Of a stretch of DNA of 57,446 bases, positions 24,217 through 32,351 are shown in pieces. Positions within the stretch are counted from its first letter, which is position 1. Each line of letters opens with the position of its first letter. The DNA is from DATBMA01 sp036555105 (GTDB taxonomy: Bacteria > Actinomycetota > Acidimicrobiia > Spongiisociales > ZC4RG35), in the NCBI GenBank assembly GCA_036555105.1, contig DATBMA010000109.1:1-57446 (forward strand). Direction: 5' to 3'. The notes under the pieces are model-generated. The model was not told where the DNA came from. It searched no databases and was given only the letters and a program-made list of their open reading frames with translations. Made by a program: the position numbers and the translations under genes.

Positions 24217-24890
24217 CCGCTCGCCCCCTCGCTGTTGGACCCGGTGGAGCGGATCACCTCGACGGTCCCGGCCGCGATGGCCTCGGCCAGGCGAAGGGAC
24301 GAGGCATTGTCGACTGCCACCACCAGGTAGGAGGACCCGACACCTCCGAGCCCACCGCTGGAGCCGGCAGATATTTGGAGCACCTCGGCGTCGGTGACCA
24401 GGAAGCTGGCGATGCCGTCCTGGACGCCGATCACGTCGACCCGATCGCCAGGGATGATCTGACCACCGGCGGCATGGGCGGGCTCGATCGGAATACTCAT
24501 GGCCTTCAGCCCGTTCGGTGCAGCCGCCGTGAGAAGGTCACTGTGGGAGACGAGGTCGCCTGCCGAGATAGAGCGAGCCGTCACCATCCCAGTCGTCGAG
24601 GTGCGCTGGTCCCATCGGATCAAACCGTCCAGGATCGTGGCGTCGGCATTGAGCGCAACCGCGGAAAAGTCGGCAGCAGAGACGGCCGTGCCGGCAGTGA
24701 GAGGACGGGAAGCCACCGCAACCTGCACCGAGCTGTCGGCTTGCCGCAGGAACGCCAGATTCGCCAGCAGGGCGGCGAGCCCGGCTCCAAGCATCAGCCA
24801 GTGGGCGCCAGAGAACCGCGCAAATACGCTTCGCCTGCGGATAGGCGCTGCTGTCGGAGCCCCCGCTCCCGAGATAGCCTTGGCTACCAC
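24213..24890 (-). CDS. cpaB: Flp pilus assembly protein CpaB/RcpC (SAF domain)
   Basis: 225 aa, first gene of the Tad machinery operon. A membrane helix (HWLMLGAGLAALLANLAFL) precedes an SAF domain (VAVASRPLTAGTAVSAADFS, ARSISAGDLVSHSDLL) and the CpaB-type segment MSIPIEPAHAAGGQIIPGDR with VDVIGV. It is thought to act in the envelope during pilus export. The start is a GTG at 24890. The 62-bp gap to the divergent gene at 24953 must hold both promoters. Confidence 0.87.
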   Translation of the reverse strand: MVAKAISGAGAPTAAPIRRRSVFARFSGAHWLMLGAGLAALLANLAFLRQADSSVQVAVASRPLTAGTAVSAADFSAVALNADATILDGLIRWDQRTSTTGMVTARSISAGDLVSHSDLLTAAAPNGLKAMSIPIEPAHAAGGQIIPGDRVDVIGVQDGIASFLVTDAEVLQISAGSSGGLGGVGSSYLVVAVDNASSLRLAEAIAAGTVEVIRSTGSNSEGASG

Positions 24891-24952
24891 TCCCGGTCCT
24901 CGAACCTACGGGTCGGGACCATGCCGGGTCGGGAACCGCGAAAGAAAGCCCA

Positions 24953-25483
24953 ATGGGTGACTTCGACGACATTCAGCGCGAATTGCGTGAGGCAGTCGGT
25001 GGCGAGATCAGGGCAGAGGCCGAGGAGAACGAGCGGCTGACCGAGCTCGGGAGGCGCCGGCAATGGGACCTGGCCGAGGTCGCCCGGCGTTCCATGAACC
25101 GTGGCGACGACGTCACCGTCGAGGCCTCCGGCCGCACCCATCGCGGCACCATCACCGCCGTCGGCTCCGACTACCTGGTGGTGGAGACCGAGTCCGGAGT
25201 CGTCGAGGCGAGACTGCCCAAGGTGATCATCACCGTTTGGCGGCGTCGTTCCGGCGGCACCTCGTTGAAACCGGCGGCAGAGACATGGCGGGCCCGGCTG
25301 GCCGAGCTCGAGCAGAACGGCGAGTCGGCCATCCTGCTGGCGGCCGGAAAGGAGATCGGCGGAGTGATCGCGGTAGTCGCGGCCGACCACGTCGAAGTGA
25401 CCGACGCCGACGGGACCGCCCACGTCTTCCCCATCGAATTGACCGAGCTGGTGCTCAGGCCTCGCCTTCCCAGCGGGTACTGA
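24953..25483 (+). CDS. Hypothetical protein, 176 aa, divergent from the Tad operon
   Basis: Family not recognised. A charged N-terminal helix (DDIQRELREAVGGEIRAEAE) is followed by two similar small beta modules: VTVEASGRTHRGTITAVGSDYLVV-like (about residues 52-80) and the later AAGKEIGGVIAVVAADHVEV. Each resembles an Sm/SH3-like barrel (GxV-x6-hxhh pattern), suggesting an internal duplication. No membrane segment. Its 3' end overlaps the 3' end of the convergent regulator gene by 29 bp. Confidence 0.8.
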   Translation: MGDFDDIQRELREAVGGEIRAEAEENERLTELGRRRQWDLAEVARRSMNRGDDVTVEASGRTHRGTITAVGSDYLVVETESGVVEARLPKVIITVWRRRSGGTSLKPAAETWRARLAELEQNGESAILLAAGKEIGGVIAVVAADHVEVTDADGTAHVFPIELTELVLRPRLPSGY

Positions 25484-25688
25484 CCTCATCGCCCTCCCGC
25501 GCCGCCGGGTGGGAACGGACGAAGTCGAAGATCTCGTCCCGGAAGAACCGGAAGGTCCGGCCTCCTGGCAATCGATAGGCGGGCAAACGCCCCTCGCGGG
25601 CATACCGCCTGACCATTTGCACATTCATCCCCAGCAGCTCAGCCACTTGGGCCGCATCCAGGATGGGAGGAAGGTCTTCACCTTCCAT
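25455..25688 (-). CDS. Small MerR/excisionase-like DNA-binding protein
   Basis: 77 aa with a winged helix-turn-helix of the excisionase/BldC type: LDAAQVAELLGMNVQMVRRY (helix-turn-helix), AREGRLPAYRLPGGRTFRF (wing). In actinobacteria BldC-like proteins of this size are developmental regulators, while phage excisionases share the fold. There is no integrase nearby, so a chromosomal regulator is more likely. It overlaps the end of the 176-aa gene tail-to-tail. It could regulate the nearby Tad operon, but nothing here proves that. Confidence 0.82.
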   Translation of the reverse strand: MEGEDLPPILDAAQVAELLGMNVQMVRRYAREGRLPAYRLPGGRTFRFFRDEIFDFVRSHPAAREGDEVSTRWEGEA

Positions 25689-25758
25689 CCGGCCGTCCTC
25701 CGCTCACAACCGTTCGATCATACGAAAGCCGAGGCGGCTGCCGGAAGAGGGTCGTCAT

Positions 25759-27252
25759 CTAGCCCTCGAGGTCGGACAGGATTGCGCGGGTGGTGAGGGG
25801 CTCGCCCAGGAAGCCCTCGATGATGTCGGAGCTCGAACCGGTGGCCCCGAACCGGAGCAGGTGCTCTGATGCGTACGCGTACCAGGAGGGGTCCCCGAGC
25901 CACCATTGCGGACGCTTCGTCGCCATCCGCTCCCTCAGGGCGGCCACCACGATTCCCCCCAGGGCGTAGTTGGACAGATAGCCAGGGCTCTCGATCAATT
26001 GTCCCCGCACCGCCCACCAGGACCACTCGGGATGCCCGGCCACCCCGAGATGATCCTCTGAGAGCTGGGCCCACACATCGTTGGGACGCCGATCGGGGTG
26101 GCGGTGGAGCTCGACCTCGAACAGTGTCCAAAGCACGTCGAGCATCAGAGGCCCGTATCGGTAGAGACGCGCCTCTTCGTCGGAGATCGATGCCCCGAAG
26201 GTGGCCGCCACGAAGGTGGGCTCCGAGACATTCCAGCCGAGCAGCTCACCGACCGCCTCGACGAAAGGAAGGGCCTCGAGTGGCCAGTCGAACTCGGCGG
26301 GCCTGGCCCTGGTGGCCAGGTAGTGGAGGGCATGCCCCGACTCGTGCACGAGCTCCGACAGGTGCCCAAGGCCTCCGGTCGCATACCAAGCGAACACCAC
26401 CGGTGCCGCGGGATGCCATTCGCCGGCCTCCTCCCAACCGATGCTCTCTGCCAGGGTGAAGGCCAAGGCCAGAGGGGCGCGCTCGGGCTCCGGCATGATG
26501 TGATAGCGAACCTCCGGCCGCCCCGGGGCGCCCAGCGAGGCCAGGTGCCGGTCGTTGTGCTCCTGCAGGGATGCCAGCGGGACCTCCACTTCCCGCTCCG
26601 CGGCACCGCACAGGAAGCGAAAGTCCCATGGCTCGATCGTCCTCCCAGGCATCAATCGTCGGAATGCCCTCAGAATGTCGACCAAGTCGGCTTCGATCCG
26701 GGCGGGGTCGACACCGAGATGCGCGGCCCCGAGGTGCAAAGGAAACCCGCTCACACCCCACGAGGATGCGCTCGCCGGCAACAGCCTTCGATAAGGGCTG
26801 TCGTCACCACCGTCGCCGTCGACCGCCTCCCAGATCGGAGCCATGGCCATGAAGGCATCGCGCCGCGCGGGCTCATCGCTCGCGGTCTCGAGCAGTTCGA
26901 AGATCGAGAGGCGGTCCAGCGTCCCGTCCCCAAGCGGTACACCGGCGGCGACACCGGTGTAGGCCGAGAGGGTGTCGCGACGGAGATCCACGACCGGGTC
27001 CTCGTCCCCCAACGAAAGCCAGTCCTCCAGCTCGCGCAGGGTGGCGCTCATGAGATCGAGAAGGCGGGAGTCGGCCGCCGGCAGCGAGTCGCCCAGCTCC
27101 TCCTTGATTCGGCGCCACTCGCGCCGGCGGTCCGATACGGCGTCGAGGTCGACCTCGACGCCAAGGGTGCGCTCGGCGACCAGATGTCCATAGAGGTTGC
27201 GAAGGCGCGAGAACAAATGCTCGGCGTCGGCCAAGCCAGGGCGCGGGGTCAC
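25759..27252 (-). CDS. Putative M3-like zinc metallopeptidase
   Basis: About 497 aa. The zinc site is HESGH in ELVHESGHALHYLA, at about residues 303-307 of this start, with a downstream Glu in PFVEAVGELLG about 25 residues later, as in M3 oligopeptidases (HExxH + E). The rest is mainly helical without a signal peptide, so a cytoplasmic oligopeptidase is likely. The start is unclear: the frame is open to 27336, but codons upstream of 27285 would overlap the divergent bpa gene, so I use the GTG at 27252. An ATG at 27297 is the alternative. Confidence 0.75.
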   Translation of the reverse strand: MTPRPGLADAEHLFSRLRNLYGHLVAERTLGVEVDLDAVSDRRREWRRIKEELGDSLPAADSRLLDLMSATLRELEDWLSLGDEDPVVDLRRDTLSAYTGVAAGVPLGDGTLDRLSIFELLETASDEPARRDAFMAMAPIWEAVDGDGGDDSPYRRLLPASASSWGVSGFPLHLGAAHLGVDPARIEADLVDILRAFRRLMPGRTIEPWDFRFLCGAAEREVEVPLASLQEHNDRHLASLGAPGRPEVRYHIMPEPERAPLALAFTLAESIGWEEAGEWHPAAPVVFAWYATGGLGHLSELVHESGHALHYLATRARPAEFDWPLEALPFVEAVGELLGWNVSEPTFVAATFGASISDEEARLYRYGPLMLDVLWTLFEVELHRHPDRRPNDVWAQLSEDHLGVAGHPEWSWWAVRGQLIESPGYLSNYALGGIVVAALRERMATKRPQWWLGDPSWYAYASEHLLRFGATGSSSDIIEGFLGEPLTTRAILSDLEG

Positions 27253-27284
27253 GGGGCGAGGGTAGGAGTACCCTCGGCGCAACC

Positions 27285-27749
27285 ATGACTCAGCCATTGC
27301 AGCCAGACGCGGTCGAAACGCCCCCGGCCGAGCCACCGCCGGACGCCGATCAGAGCGGCATCCGTTCGCCCACCAAGCTCATTCGAATCGCATCGATGAC
27401 GCGGGCCATGCTCGAGGAAGTCAGGCAGATGCCACTCGACGAAGGGGGGCGCACCCGCCTGGCAGAAGTGCTGAAGGCGTCCGAGGACGAGCTCAGGGAC
27501 GTCCTCTCACCAGACCTGCTCGAGGAGTTCAACGAGGTCTTCGTGCCGGTGGACCGAGAGGACGCTACCCCCGCCGAGCTGCGCATCGCCCAGGCGCAGT
27601 TGATCGGATGGTTGGAGGGCCTGTTCCATGGGATCCAAGCCAGCCTCTTCAGCCAGCAGATGGCCGCCCAGGCTCAACTGGCGCAAATGCAACACGGGCA
27701 GCTCGGCCCGGGCGGGCCCGAGCCGGACAGCCCCGGTCAGTACCTCTGA
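27285..27749 (+). CDS. bpa: Bacterial proteasome activator Bpa (PafE)
   Basis: 154-aa ring-forming, ATP-independent activator of the actinobacterial 20S proteasome. The helical core includes LIRIASMTRAMLEEVRQMPL, LAEVLKASEDELRDVLSP and AQLIGWLEGLFHGIQASLF, and the extreme C-terminus is GQYL, the proteasome-docking motif of this family. Disordered Pro-rich N-terminal and Gln/Gly-rich C-terminal tails are also typical. It implies that a proteasome is encoded elsewhere. Divergent from the peptidase gene and convergent with whiB. Confidence 0.93.
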   Translation: MTQPLQPDAVETPPAEPPPDADQSGIRSPTKLIRIASMTRAMLEEVRQMPLDEGGRTRLAEVLKASEDELRDVLSPDLLEEFNEVFVPVDREDATPAELRIAQAQLIGWLEGLFHGIQASLFSQQMAAQAQLAQMQHGQLGPGGPEPDSPGQYL

Positions 27750-27750
27750 A

Positions 27751-27785
27751 CCGAGCCGACCGCCCGCGAGGGTCAGCCGGCTCGG
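27751..27785. terminator. Bidirectional hairpin between convergent bpa and whiB
   Basis: CCGAGCCG at 27751-27758 pairs with CGGCTCGG at 27778-27785, with inner GC-rich pairing in the loop. It begins right after the bpa stop and includes the whiB stop codon, as expected for a shared terminator of convergent genes. No T tract is seen. Confidence 0.55.
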
Positions 27786-28048
27786 CGTCCCGCCATGATC
27801 CGCTGACGGCGGACCCGCCGGCGCTCGCGCTCGGACATGCCGCCCCAGATCCCGAACTTCTCTCCGCTGGCAATGGCGTAATCCAGGCACTCCTGCCTCA
27901 CGTCACATGCCGCGCATATCGCCTTCGCCTTGCGGGTCGACGCACCTCGCTCTGGAAAGAACAGGTCGGCGTCAGCTCCCCGGCAGTTGGCATAGTCCTG
28001 CCAAGAGAGATCCCCCTCGGCCAAAGCCTCGATCAGCTTTCCCCTCAT
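27773..28048 (-). CDS. WhiB-family iron-sulfur transcriptional regulator (WhiB2-like)
   Basis: 91 aa. Four cysteines for a [4Fe-4S] cluster occur in the WhiB order: NCRGADADLFFPE, then CAACDVRQEC with the CxxC...C spacing. They are followed by FGIWGGMSERERRRVRRQR, the turn and basic tail that bind sigma factor and DNA. The FGIWGG and STRKAKAIC segments fit the WhiB2/WhmD group, which controls septation and sporulation genes. An AGGAGG ribosome site precedes the ATG at 28048. The upstream region holds a perfect palindrome shared with the sdh operon. Confidence 0.93.
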   Translation of the reverse strand: MRGKLIEALAEGDLSWQDYANCRGADADLFFPERGASTRKAKAICAACDVRQECLDYAIASGEKFGIWGGMSERERRRVRRQRIMAGRRAG

Positions 28049-28060
28049 CCCACGCCCTCC

Positions 28061-28088
28061 TCACAAGCGTGTAATTACACGCTTGTGA
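28061..28088. promoter_or_regulatory. Perfect 28-bp palindrome between whiB and sdhC
   Basis: Positions 28061-28088 read the same on both strands without one mismatch; the centre is GTGTAATTACAC and the arms end in TCACAAG/CTTGTGA. It is the only AT-rich spot in the divergent gap and lies 13 bp upstream of the whiB start and about 100 bp upstream of the sdhC start. It is most likely an operator for a dimeric regulator that controls one or both directions. I cannot match it to a known regulator site. Confidence 0.75.
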
Positions 28089-28191
28089 TTGTGCCAGATG
28101 GGCCGCGTTCCCGTCAAGAGGGGTGGCCCTCGCCGTGACTGGTATCTCGAAGGTGCTGGGCAATAATGAGGGCGCCGCACCCCAGGAGAAC

Positions 28192-28929
28192 GTGACCACC
28201 GCTACGAAGATCAGGCGCCGGCCACATTCGTTCCTGCTCGATTTCTACCGCTCCGCCGTCGGCAAGAAGTGGGTGATGGCGCTCTCCGGAGTGGCGCTGC
28301 TGGGGTTCGTCCTCGCCCACATGATCGGCAACCTCAAGATCTTCCTCGGGCCCGAGCCGGGGGGCGGCTTCGAGATAGACCAGTACGCCGAGGCCCTGCG
28401 CTCACTCCTCTATCCGCTTCTCCCCCGCCATGTTGTCCTGTGGGGGATCCGGCTGGTGTTGATCGCAGCCTTTGCGGTGCACATCCACGCCGCGATCACC
28501 CTTACTCTGGTCAATCGAAGGGCGCGACCGATCGAATACCAGGGCCCCCGCCAATACCTGGTGGCCAACTACGCGTCTCGCACCATGAGGTGGAGCGGGT
28601 TCATCGTCCTGGCCTTCATCGCGTTCCACCTGGCCGACTTCACATGGGGCATCCAGCCGATGGCCCCCGACAACTGGGAGGCGGGCTCGGTCCACGCCAA
28701 CATGGTCGCCAGCTTCTCGCGGCCGGCGGTCACCGCCCTCTATGTGATCGCCAACCTGCTGCTCGGCATTCACATATTCCACGGGGCATGGTCCATGTTC
28801 CAGAGCCTGGGGGTGGCCCACCCCCGTTTCAACCCGTGGCGGCGCTGGTTCGCGATCGCGTTTGCCGCCGTGATCGTGGCCGGCAACGTGGCGATGCCGG
28901 TGGCCGTCCAGTTCGGGGTGATCCAGTGA
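28192..28929 (+). CDS. sdhC: Succinate dehydrogenase cytochrome b558 subunit
   Basis: 245-aa membrane anchor of complex II, di-haem b558 type. Five or more hydrophobic helices carry His residues in suitable places for two haems (FVLAHMIGNLK, AVHIHAAITL, IAFHLADFTWG, LLGIHIFHGAWSMFQSLG). It passes electrons from SdhAB to menaquinone. I start at the GTG at 28192 because AGGAGAAC sits directly before it; GTG codons at 28123 and 28135 in the same frame lack this. That leaves a leader of about 100 nt after the palindrome. Confidence 0.9.
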   Translation: MTTATKIRRRPHSFLLDFYRSAVGKKWVMALSGVALLGFVLAHMIGNLKIFLGPEPGGGFEIDQYAEALRSLLYPLLPRHVVLWGIRLVLIAAFAVHIHAAITLTLVNRRARPIEYQGPRQYLVANYASRTMRWSGFIVLAFIAFHLADFTWGIQPMAPDNWEAGSVHANMVASFSRPAVTALYVIANLLLGIHIFHGAWSMFQSLGVAHPRFNPWRRWFAIAFAAVIVAGNVAMPVAVQFGVIQ

Positions 28930-30845
28930 GCGCCGAGCTCGCGGCCAAGGTCCCACCAGGGCCGCTCGAGGACAAGTGGGACCAGCACAAGTTCGACTTG
29001 CACCTGGTCAGCCCGAACAACAAGCGCAAGCTGAAGGTGATCGTGGTGGGAACTGGTCTCGCCGGGGCGGCGGCCTCGGCAACTCTCGGCGAGCTCGGCT
29101 ACCAGGTCGAGGCCTTCACCTATCACGACAGCCCCCGGCGGGCTCATTCGATCGCGGCACAGGGAGGCATCAACGCCGCCAAGAACTACCGCGGCGACGG
29201 CGACTCGATCTTCCGGCTGTTCTACGACACGATCAAAGGCGGTGACTTCCGATCCCGAGAGGCGAACGTCTACCGCCTCGCCCAGGTGTCCGTCGACATC
29301 ATCGACCAGTGCACTGCTCAAGGGGTGCCGTTCGCCCGCGAGTACGGCGGCCTGCTCGACAACCGCTCGTTCGGGGGCACCCAGGTGGCGCGCACCTTCT
29401 ACGCCCGCGGCCAGACAGGGCAGCAACTGTTGCTGGGGGCTTACCAGGCACTGATGCGGCAGGTGGCGGCGGGGACCGTGACCCTGCACACCCGCAGTGA
29501 GATGCTCGACCTGGTGGTCAAAGACGGTCAGGCGGCGGGCATCGTCACCCGTGATCTCGTCTCCGGGGCCGTCCGCTCGCACAGCGCTCATGCGGTTGTG
29601 CTCGCCACCGGCGGCTATTCCAACGTCTACTTCCTCTCGACCAACGCCAAGGCTTCCAACGCCACGGCCATCTGGAGGGCCCATCGGCGGGGGGCACTGC
29701 TCGCCAACCCCGCCTTCACCCAGATTCATCCGACCTGCATCCCCCAGGCGGGAGAGCACCAATCCAAGCTCACGCTGATGTCGGAGTCCCTTCGCAACGA
29801 CGGCCGGATCTGGGTCCCGGCCAGAGCGGGCGACGATCGTCCCCCGGCCGACATCCCTGATCCGGAGCGGGACTACTACCTGGAGCGCGGCTATCCCGCC
29901 TTCGGCAACCTCGTCCCTAGGGACGTGGCCAGCCGGGCAGCCAAGCGGATGGTCGATCAGGGCCGCGGGGTCGGTCCGCTCCACAACGGCGTGTACCTGG
30001 ACTTCGCCGACGCCATCGGGCGGCTGGGGGAAGAGGTCATCACCGAGCGCTACAGCAACCTGTTCGAGATGTATCAGCGGATCACTGACGAGGATCCCTA
30101 CAGGAGCCCGATGCGGATCTACCCCGCTCCCCACTACACGATGGGTGGGCTGTGGGTCGATTACGACCTGATGACGACCATCCCCGGGCTCTATGCGATC
30201 GGGGAAGCGAACTTCTCCGATCACGGCGCCAACCGGCTTGGGGCCTCGGCCCTGATGCAAGGCCTGGCCGATGGCTACTTCATCCTCCCTTACACCATCG
30301 GCGACTATCTGGCCGCCCGGCTCAAGGAGCAGCCGGTCCCGTCATCCGACCCCGCCTTTGCGGTGCTGGAGGAGGAGGTGGGCCGGCGCACGTCCGCCTA
30401 CCTCGAGGCCAGAGGGACCCGCACGGTCGACTGGTTCCACCGCCGGCTCGGCCGGATCATGTGGGACTACTGCGGGATGTCGCGCGATCGGGCCGGGCTC
30501 GAGAAGGCGATGGCGGAGATCCCAGGGCTGCATGCCGAGTTCCGCTCCGACCTGGCCGTGGGGGGAGGCGATGAGGAGCTCAATCAGGCGCTCGAACGAG
30601 CCGGCCGGGTGGACGATTACTTCGAGCTCGCCATGCTGATGTGTCGCGACGCCCTCGACCGCGAGGAGTCGTGTGGGGCCCATTTCCGCGAGGAGCACCA
30701 AACCCAAGACGGTGAGGCCGCCCGCGACGACGAGCACTTCTCCTACGTTGCCGCCTGGGGCTACGCCGAGGGCTCGGATCCGGTGATGACACCGGAGCCG
30801 CTCAGCTTCGAGTCCGTGCACCCGGCGGCGAGGAGCTACAAGTGA
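28926..30845 (+). CDS. sdhA: Succinate dehydrogenase flavoprotein subunit
   Basis: 639-aa FAD subunit of complex II. FAD-binding Rossmann motif VIVVGTGLAGAAASATLGEL, the covalent-FAD His region RRAHSIAAQGGINAAKNY, the substrate-site segment QIHPTCIPQ, the catalytic Arg region around TSRAAKRMVDQGRG-like (here SRAAKRMVDQGRG), and ANRLGASALMQGLADG near the C-terminus. The size and pattern fit the b558-associated SdhA/FrdA group. The GTG overlaps the sdhC stop (GTGA). Confidence 0.95.
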   Translation: MSAELAAKVPPGPLEDKWDQHKFDLHLVSPNNKRKLKVIVVGTGLAGAAASATLGELGYQVEAFTYHDSPRRAHSIAAQGGINAAKNYRGDGDSIFRLFYDTIKGGDFRSREANVYRLAQVSVDIIDQCTAQGVPFAREYGGLLDNRSFGGTQVARTFYARGQTGQQLLLGAYQALMRQVAAGTVTLHTRSEMLDLVVKDGQAAGIVTRDLVSGAVRSHSAHAVVLATGGYSNVYFLSTNAKASNATAIWRAHRRGALLANPAFTQIHPTCIPQAGEHQSKLTLMSESLRNDGRIWVPARAGDDRPPADIPDPERDYYLERGYPAFGNLVPRDVASRAAKRMVDQGRGVGPLHNGVYLDFADAIGRLGEEVITERYSNLFEMYQRITDEDPYRSPMRIYPAPHYTMGGLWVDYDLMTTIPGLYAIGEANFSDHGANRLGASALMQGLADGYFILPYTIGDYLAARLKEQPVPSSDPAFAVLEEEVGRRTSAYLEARGTRTVDWFHRRLGRIMWDYCGMSRDRAGLEKAMAEIPGLHAEFRSDLAVGGGDEELNQALERAGRVDDYFELAMLMCRDALDREESCGAHFREEHQTQDGEAARDDEHFSYVAAWGYAEGSDPVMTPEPLSFESVHPAARSYK

Positions 30846-30851
30846 CTCGCG

Positions 30852-30919
30852 CGGTCTCACGGTCGCACGGTCGCACGGTCGCACGGTCGCACGACTCGAG
30901 ACTCAAGACTCGAGACCCC
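30852..30919. repeat. Family A iteron repeat between sdhA and sdhB
   Basis: Starts with GGTCTCAC, continues with four copies of the 8-mer CGGTCGCA, then CTCGAGACTCAAGACTCGAGACC. The left end (GGTCTC) and right end (GAGACC) are inverted copies, as around the HNH gene. The run fills almost the whole 88-bp gap between two genes of one complex. A ribosome site GGAGAGAG follows it before sdhB. Confidence 0.85.
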
Positions 30920-30933
30920 ATCGGAGAGAGTCG

Positions 30934-31704
30934 ATGAACTTCACGCTGCAGGTCTGGAGGCAGGCCAACGCCGACGCCCCGGGCGGCTTCGCCGCCTATA
31001 TGGTCGAGGGCGTCTCCTCCGACATGAGCTTTCTCGAGACCCTCGACCTGCTGAACGAGGGCCTGAGCGCAGAGGGTGAGGAGCCGGTCGCCTTCGATCA
31101 CGACTGCCGTGAGGGGATTTGCGGCAGTTGCGGCGTGATGATCGACGGCCGGCCCCATGGCGGCCGGCTTGGCACCGCCACCTGTCAGCTCCACATGCGC
31201 AGCTTCGAGGACGGACAGACGATCGTGGTCGAACCGTGGCGGGCCGCCGCCTTCCCTGTGATCCGGGACCTGGTAGTCGACCGCTCGGCTTTCGACTCGA
31301 TCATCGCGGCCGGGGGTTACATCACCGTCTCCACCGGCTCAGCCCCGGAGGCAAACCTAACTCCGGTACCCAAACAGGTCGCCGATCTCGCCTTCGATGC
31401 GGCAGCTTGCATCGGTTGCGGGGCATGTGTGGCGGCATGTCCTAACGGGGCCGCCCAGCTGTTCACCGCCGCCAAGGCGTCCCATCTGAACCTGCTGCCG
31501 CAGGGCCAAGCCGAGCGCCACCTCCGCACTGTGGCCATGGTCGAGCAGATGGAGGAGCTGTTCGGATCCTGCACCAACCATGGCGAGTGCGAGCGAGCCT
31601 GTCCCAAGTCCATCTCATTGGATTTCATCGCGATGCTCAACCGCGACTACGTGGGAGCCAAGCTCTCCCGCCGCCCCCGGGTCCATGCCGGGGGGGATGA
31701 CTAG
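30934..31704 (+). CDS. sdhB: Succinate dehydrogenase iron-sulfur subunit
   Basis: 256 aa with the three clusters of complex II: [2Fe-2S] in CREGICGSCGVMIDG plus a later Cys (TATC), [4Fe-4S] in CIGCGACVAACP and [3Fe-4S] in CTNHGECERACPKSI. It links the SdhA flavin to the SdhC haems. The ATG at 30934 has GGAGAGAG upstream. A repeat of iterons separates it from sdhA, unlike the overlapping sdhC-sdhA junction. Confidence 0.95.
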   Translation: MNFTLQVWRQANADAPGGFAAYMVEGVSSDMSFLETLDLLNEGLSAEGEEPVAFDHDCREGICGSCGVMIDGRPHGGRLGTATCQLHMRSFEDGQTIVVEPWRAAAFPVIRDLVVDRSAFDSIIAAGGYITVSTGSAPEANLTPVPKQVADLAFDAAACIGCGACVAACPNGAAQLFTAAKASHLNLLPQGQAERHLRTVAMVEQMEELFGSCTNHGECERACPKSISLDFIAMLNRDYVGAKLSRRPRVHAGGDD

Positions 31705-31790
31705 CCCTTTAGAGCGAATCGAATCCCCCTCAATTTGTGGTCGGTCTCAGGCCGATAACCAATTGATTCAGTCGTATTGGCGGGGATGAC

Positions 31791-32351
31791 ATGACAAACC
31801 TTCGTAAGCGCCGCGAACGAGGCGCCACCCTGGTCGAGATGGCGCTCGTGGCGCCGATGTTCTTCTTGGCCCTCTTCGCGGTCATCGAGCTTGGAATGGC
31901 CTTCAAGGACTACCTGACGGTCAGCTCCGGTGCCCGCGACGGCGCCCGCGCCGGCTCGGTCTTCGGCAACGACCAGCGGGCCGACATCCTCATTCTGCGC
32001 GGGGTTCAGAACTCGCTGGCAGTCGGAGGCGTTGGCGGCACCGATCAGGTGCGGGTCGCGATCAGCGATCCCGACGGCGGCGCCAGCACCACTTACACAT
32101 ACCGTCCTGGCACCGGTTGCTCCGGCGGCAACTGCTGTGACTGGGAGCCCTGCCCGGATCCCGCCTTCCCCGGGCCGATCTACCAGGTGCCAAGCTGGAA
32201 CCCGGTCACTCGCGACGTCTCCGCTCCCTTCACCGATCGGATCAACGTGCAGGTGAGCTACGACCACAAGTGGTTGACCCGGTTGTTCTTCAGCACGAGC
32301 ACCTTCACTGTGGGCGTGACCCACCAGATCGAGCCCCAGGTGTTCGAGTGA
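31791..32351 (+). CDS. TadE-like pseudopilin, module 1, type a
   Basis: 186 aa. Prepilin motif RERG then ATLVEMALVAPMFFLALF: cleavage after Gly gives Glu at +5, followed by one membrane helix. The DYLTVSSGARDGARAG segment after the helix is the TadE hallmark. The C-terminal beta-rich domain contains a CSGGNCCDWEPC cysteine cluster not seen in the other copies and ends in IEPQVFE. First gene of the expanded pseudopilin block on the plus strand, 86 bp after sdhB. Confidence 0.87.
   Translation: MTNLRKRRERGATLVEMALVAPMFFLALFAVIELGMAFKDYLTVSSGARDGARAGSVFGNDQRADILILRGVQNSLAVGGVGGTDQVRVAISDPDGGASTTYTYRPGTGCSGGNCCDWEPCPDPAFPGPIYQVPSWNPVTRDVSAPFTDRINVQVSYDHKWLTRLFFSTSTFTVGVTHQIEPQVFE

Noticed and set aside
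25455..25688. Phage excisionase marking a prophage
   Set aside because: No integrase, phage or attachment-site genes are present around it; a BldC-like chromosomal regulator fits better.
28061..28088. Rex or CRP/FNR binding site
   Set aside because: The palindrome has TCACAA outside and TTGTGA outside, the reverse order of a TTGTGA-N-TCACAA site, so I do not name the regulator.
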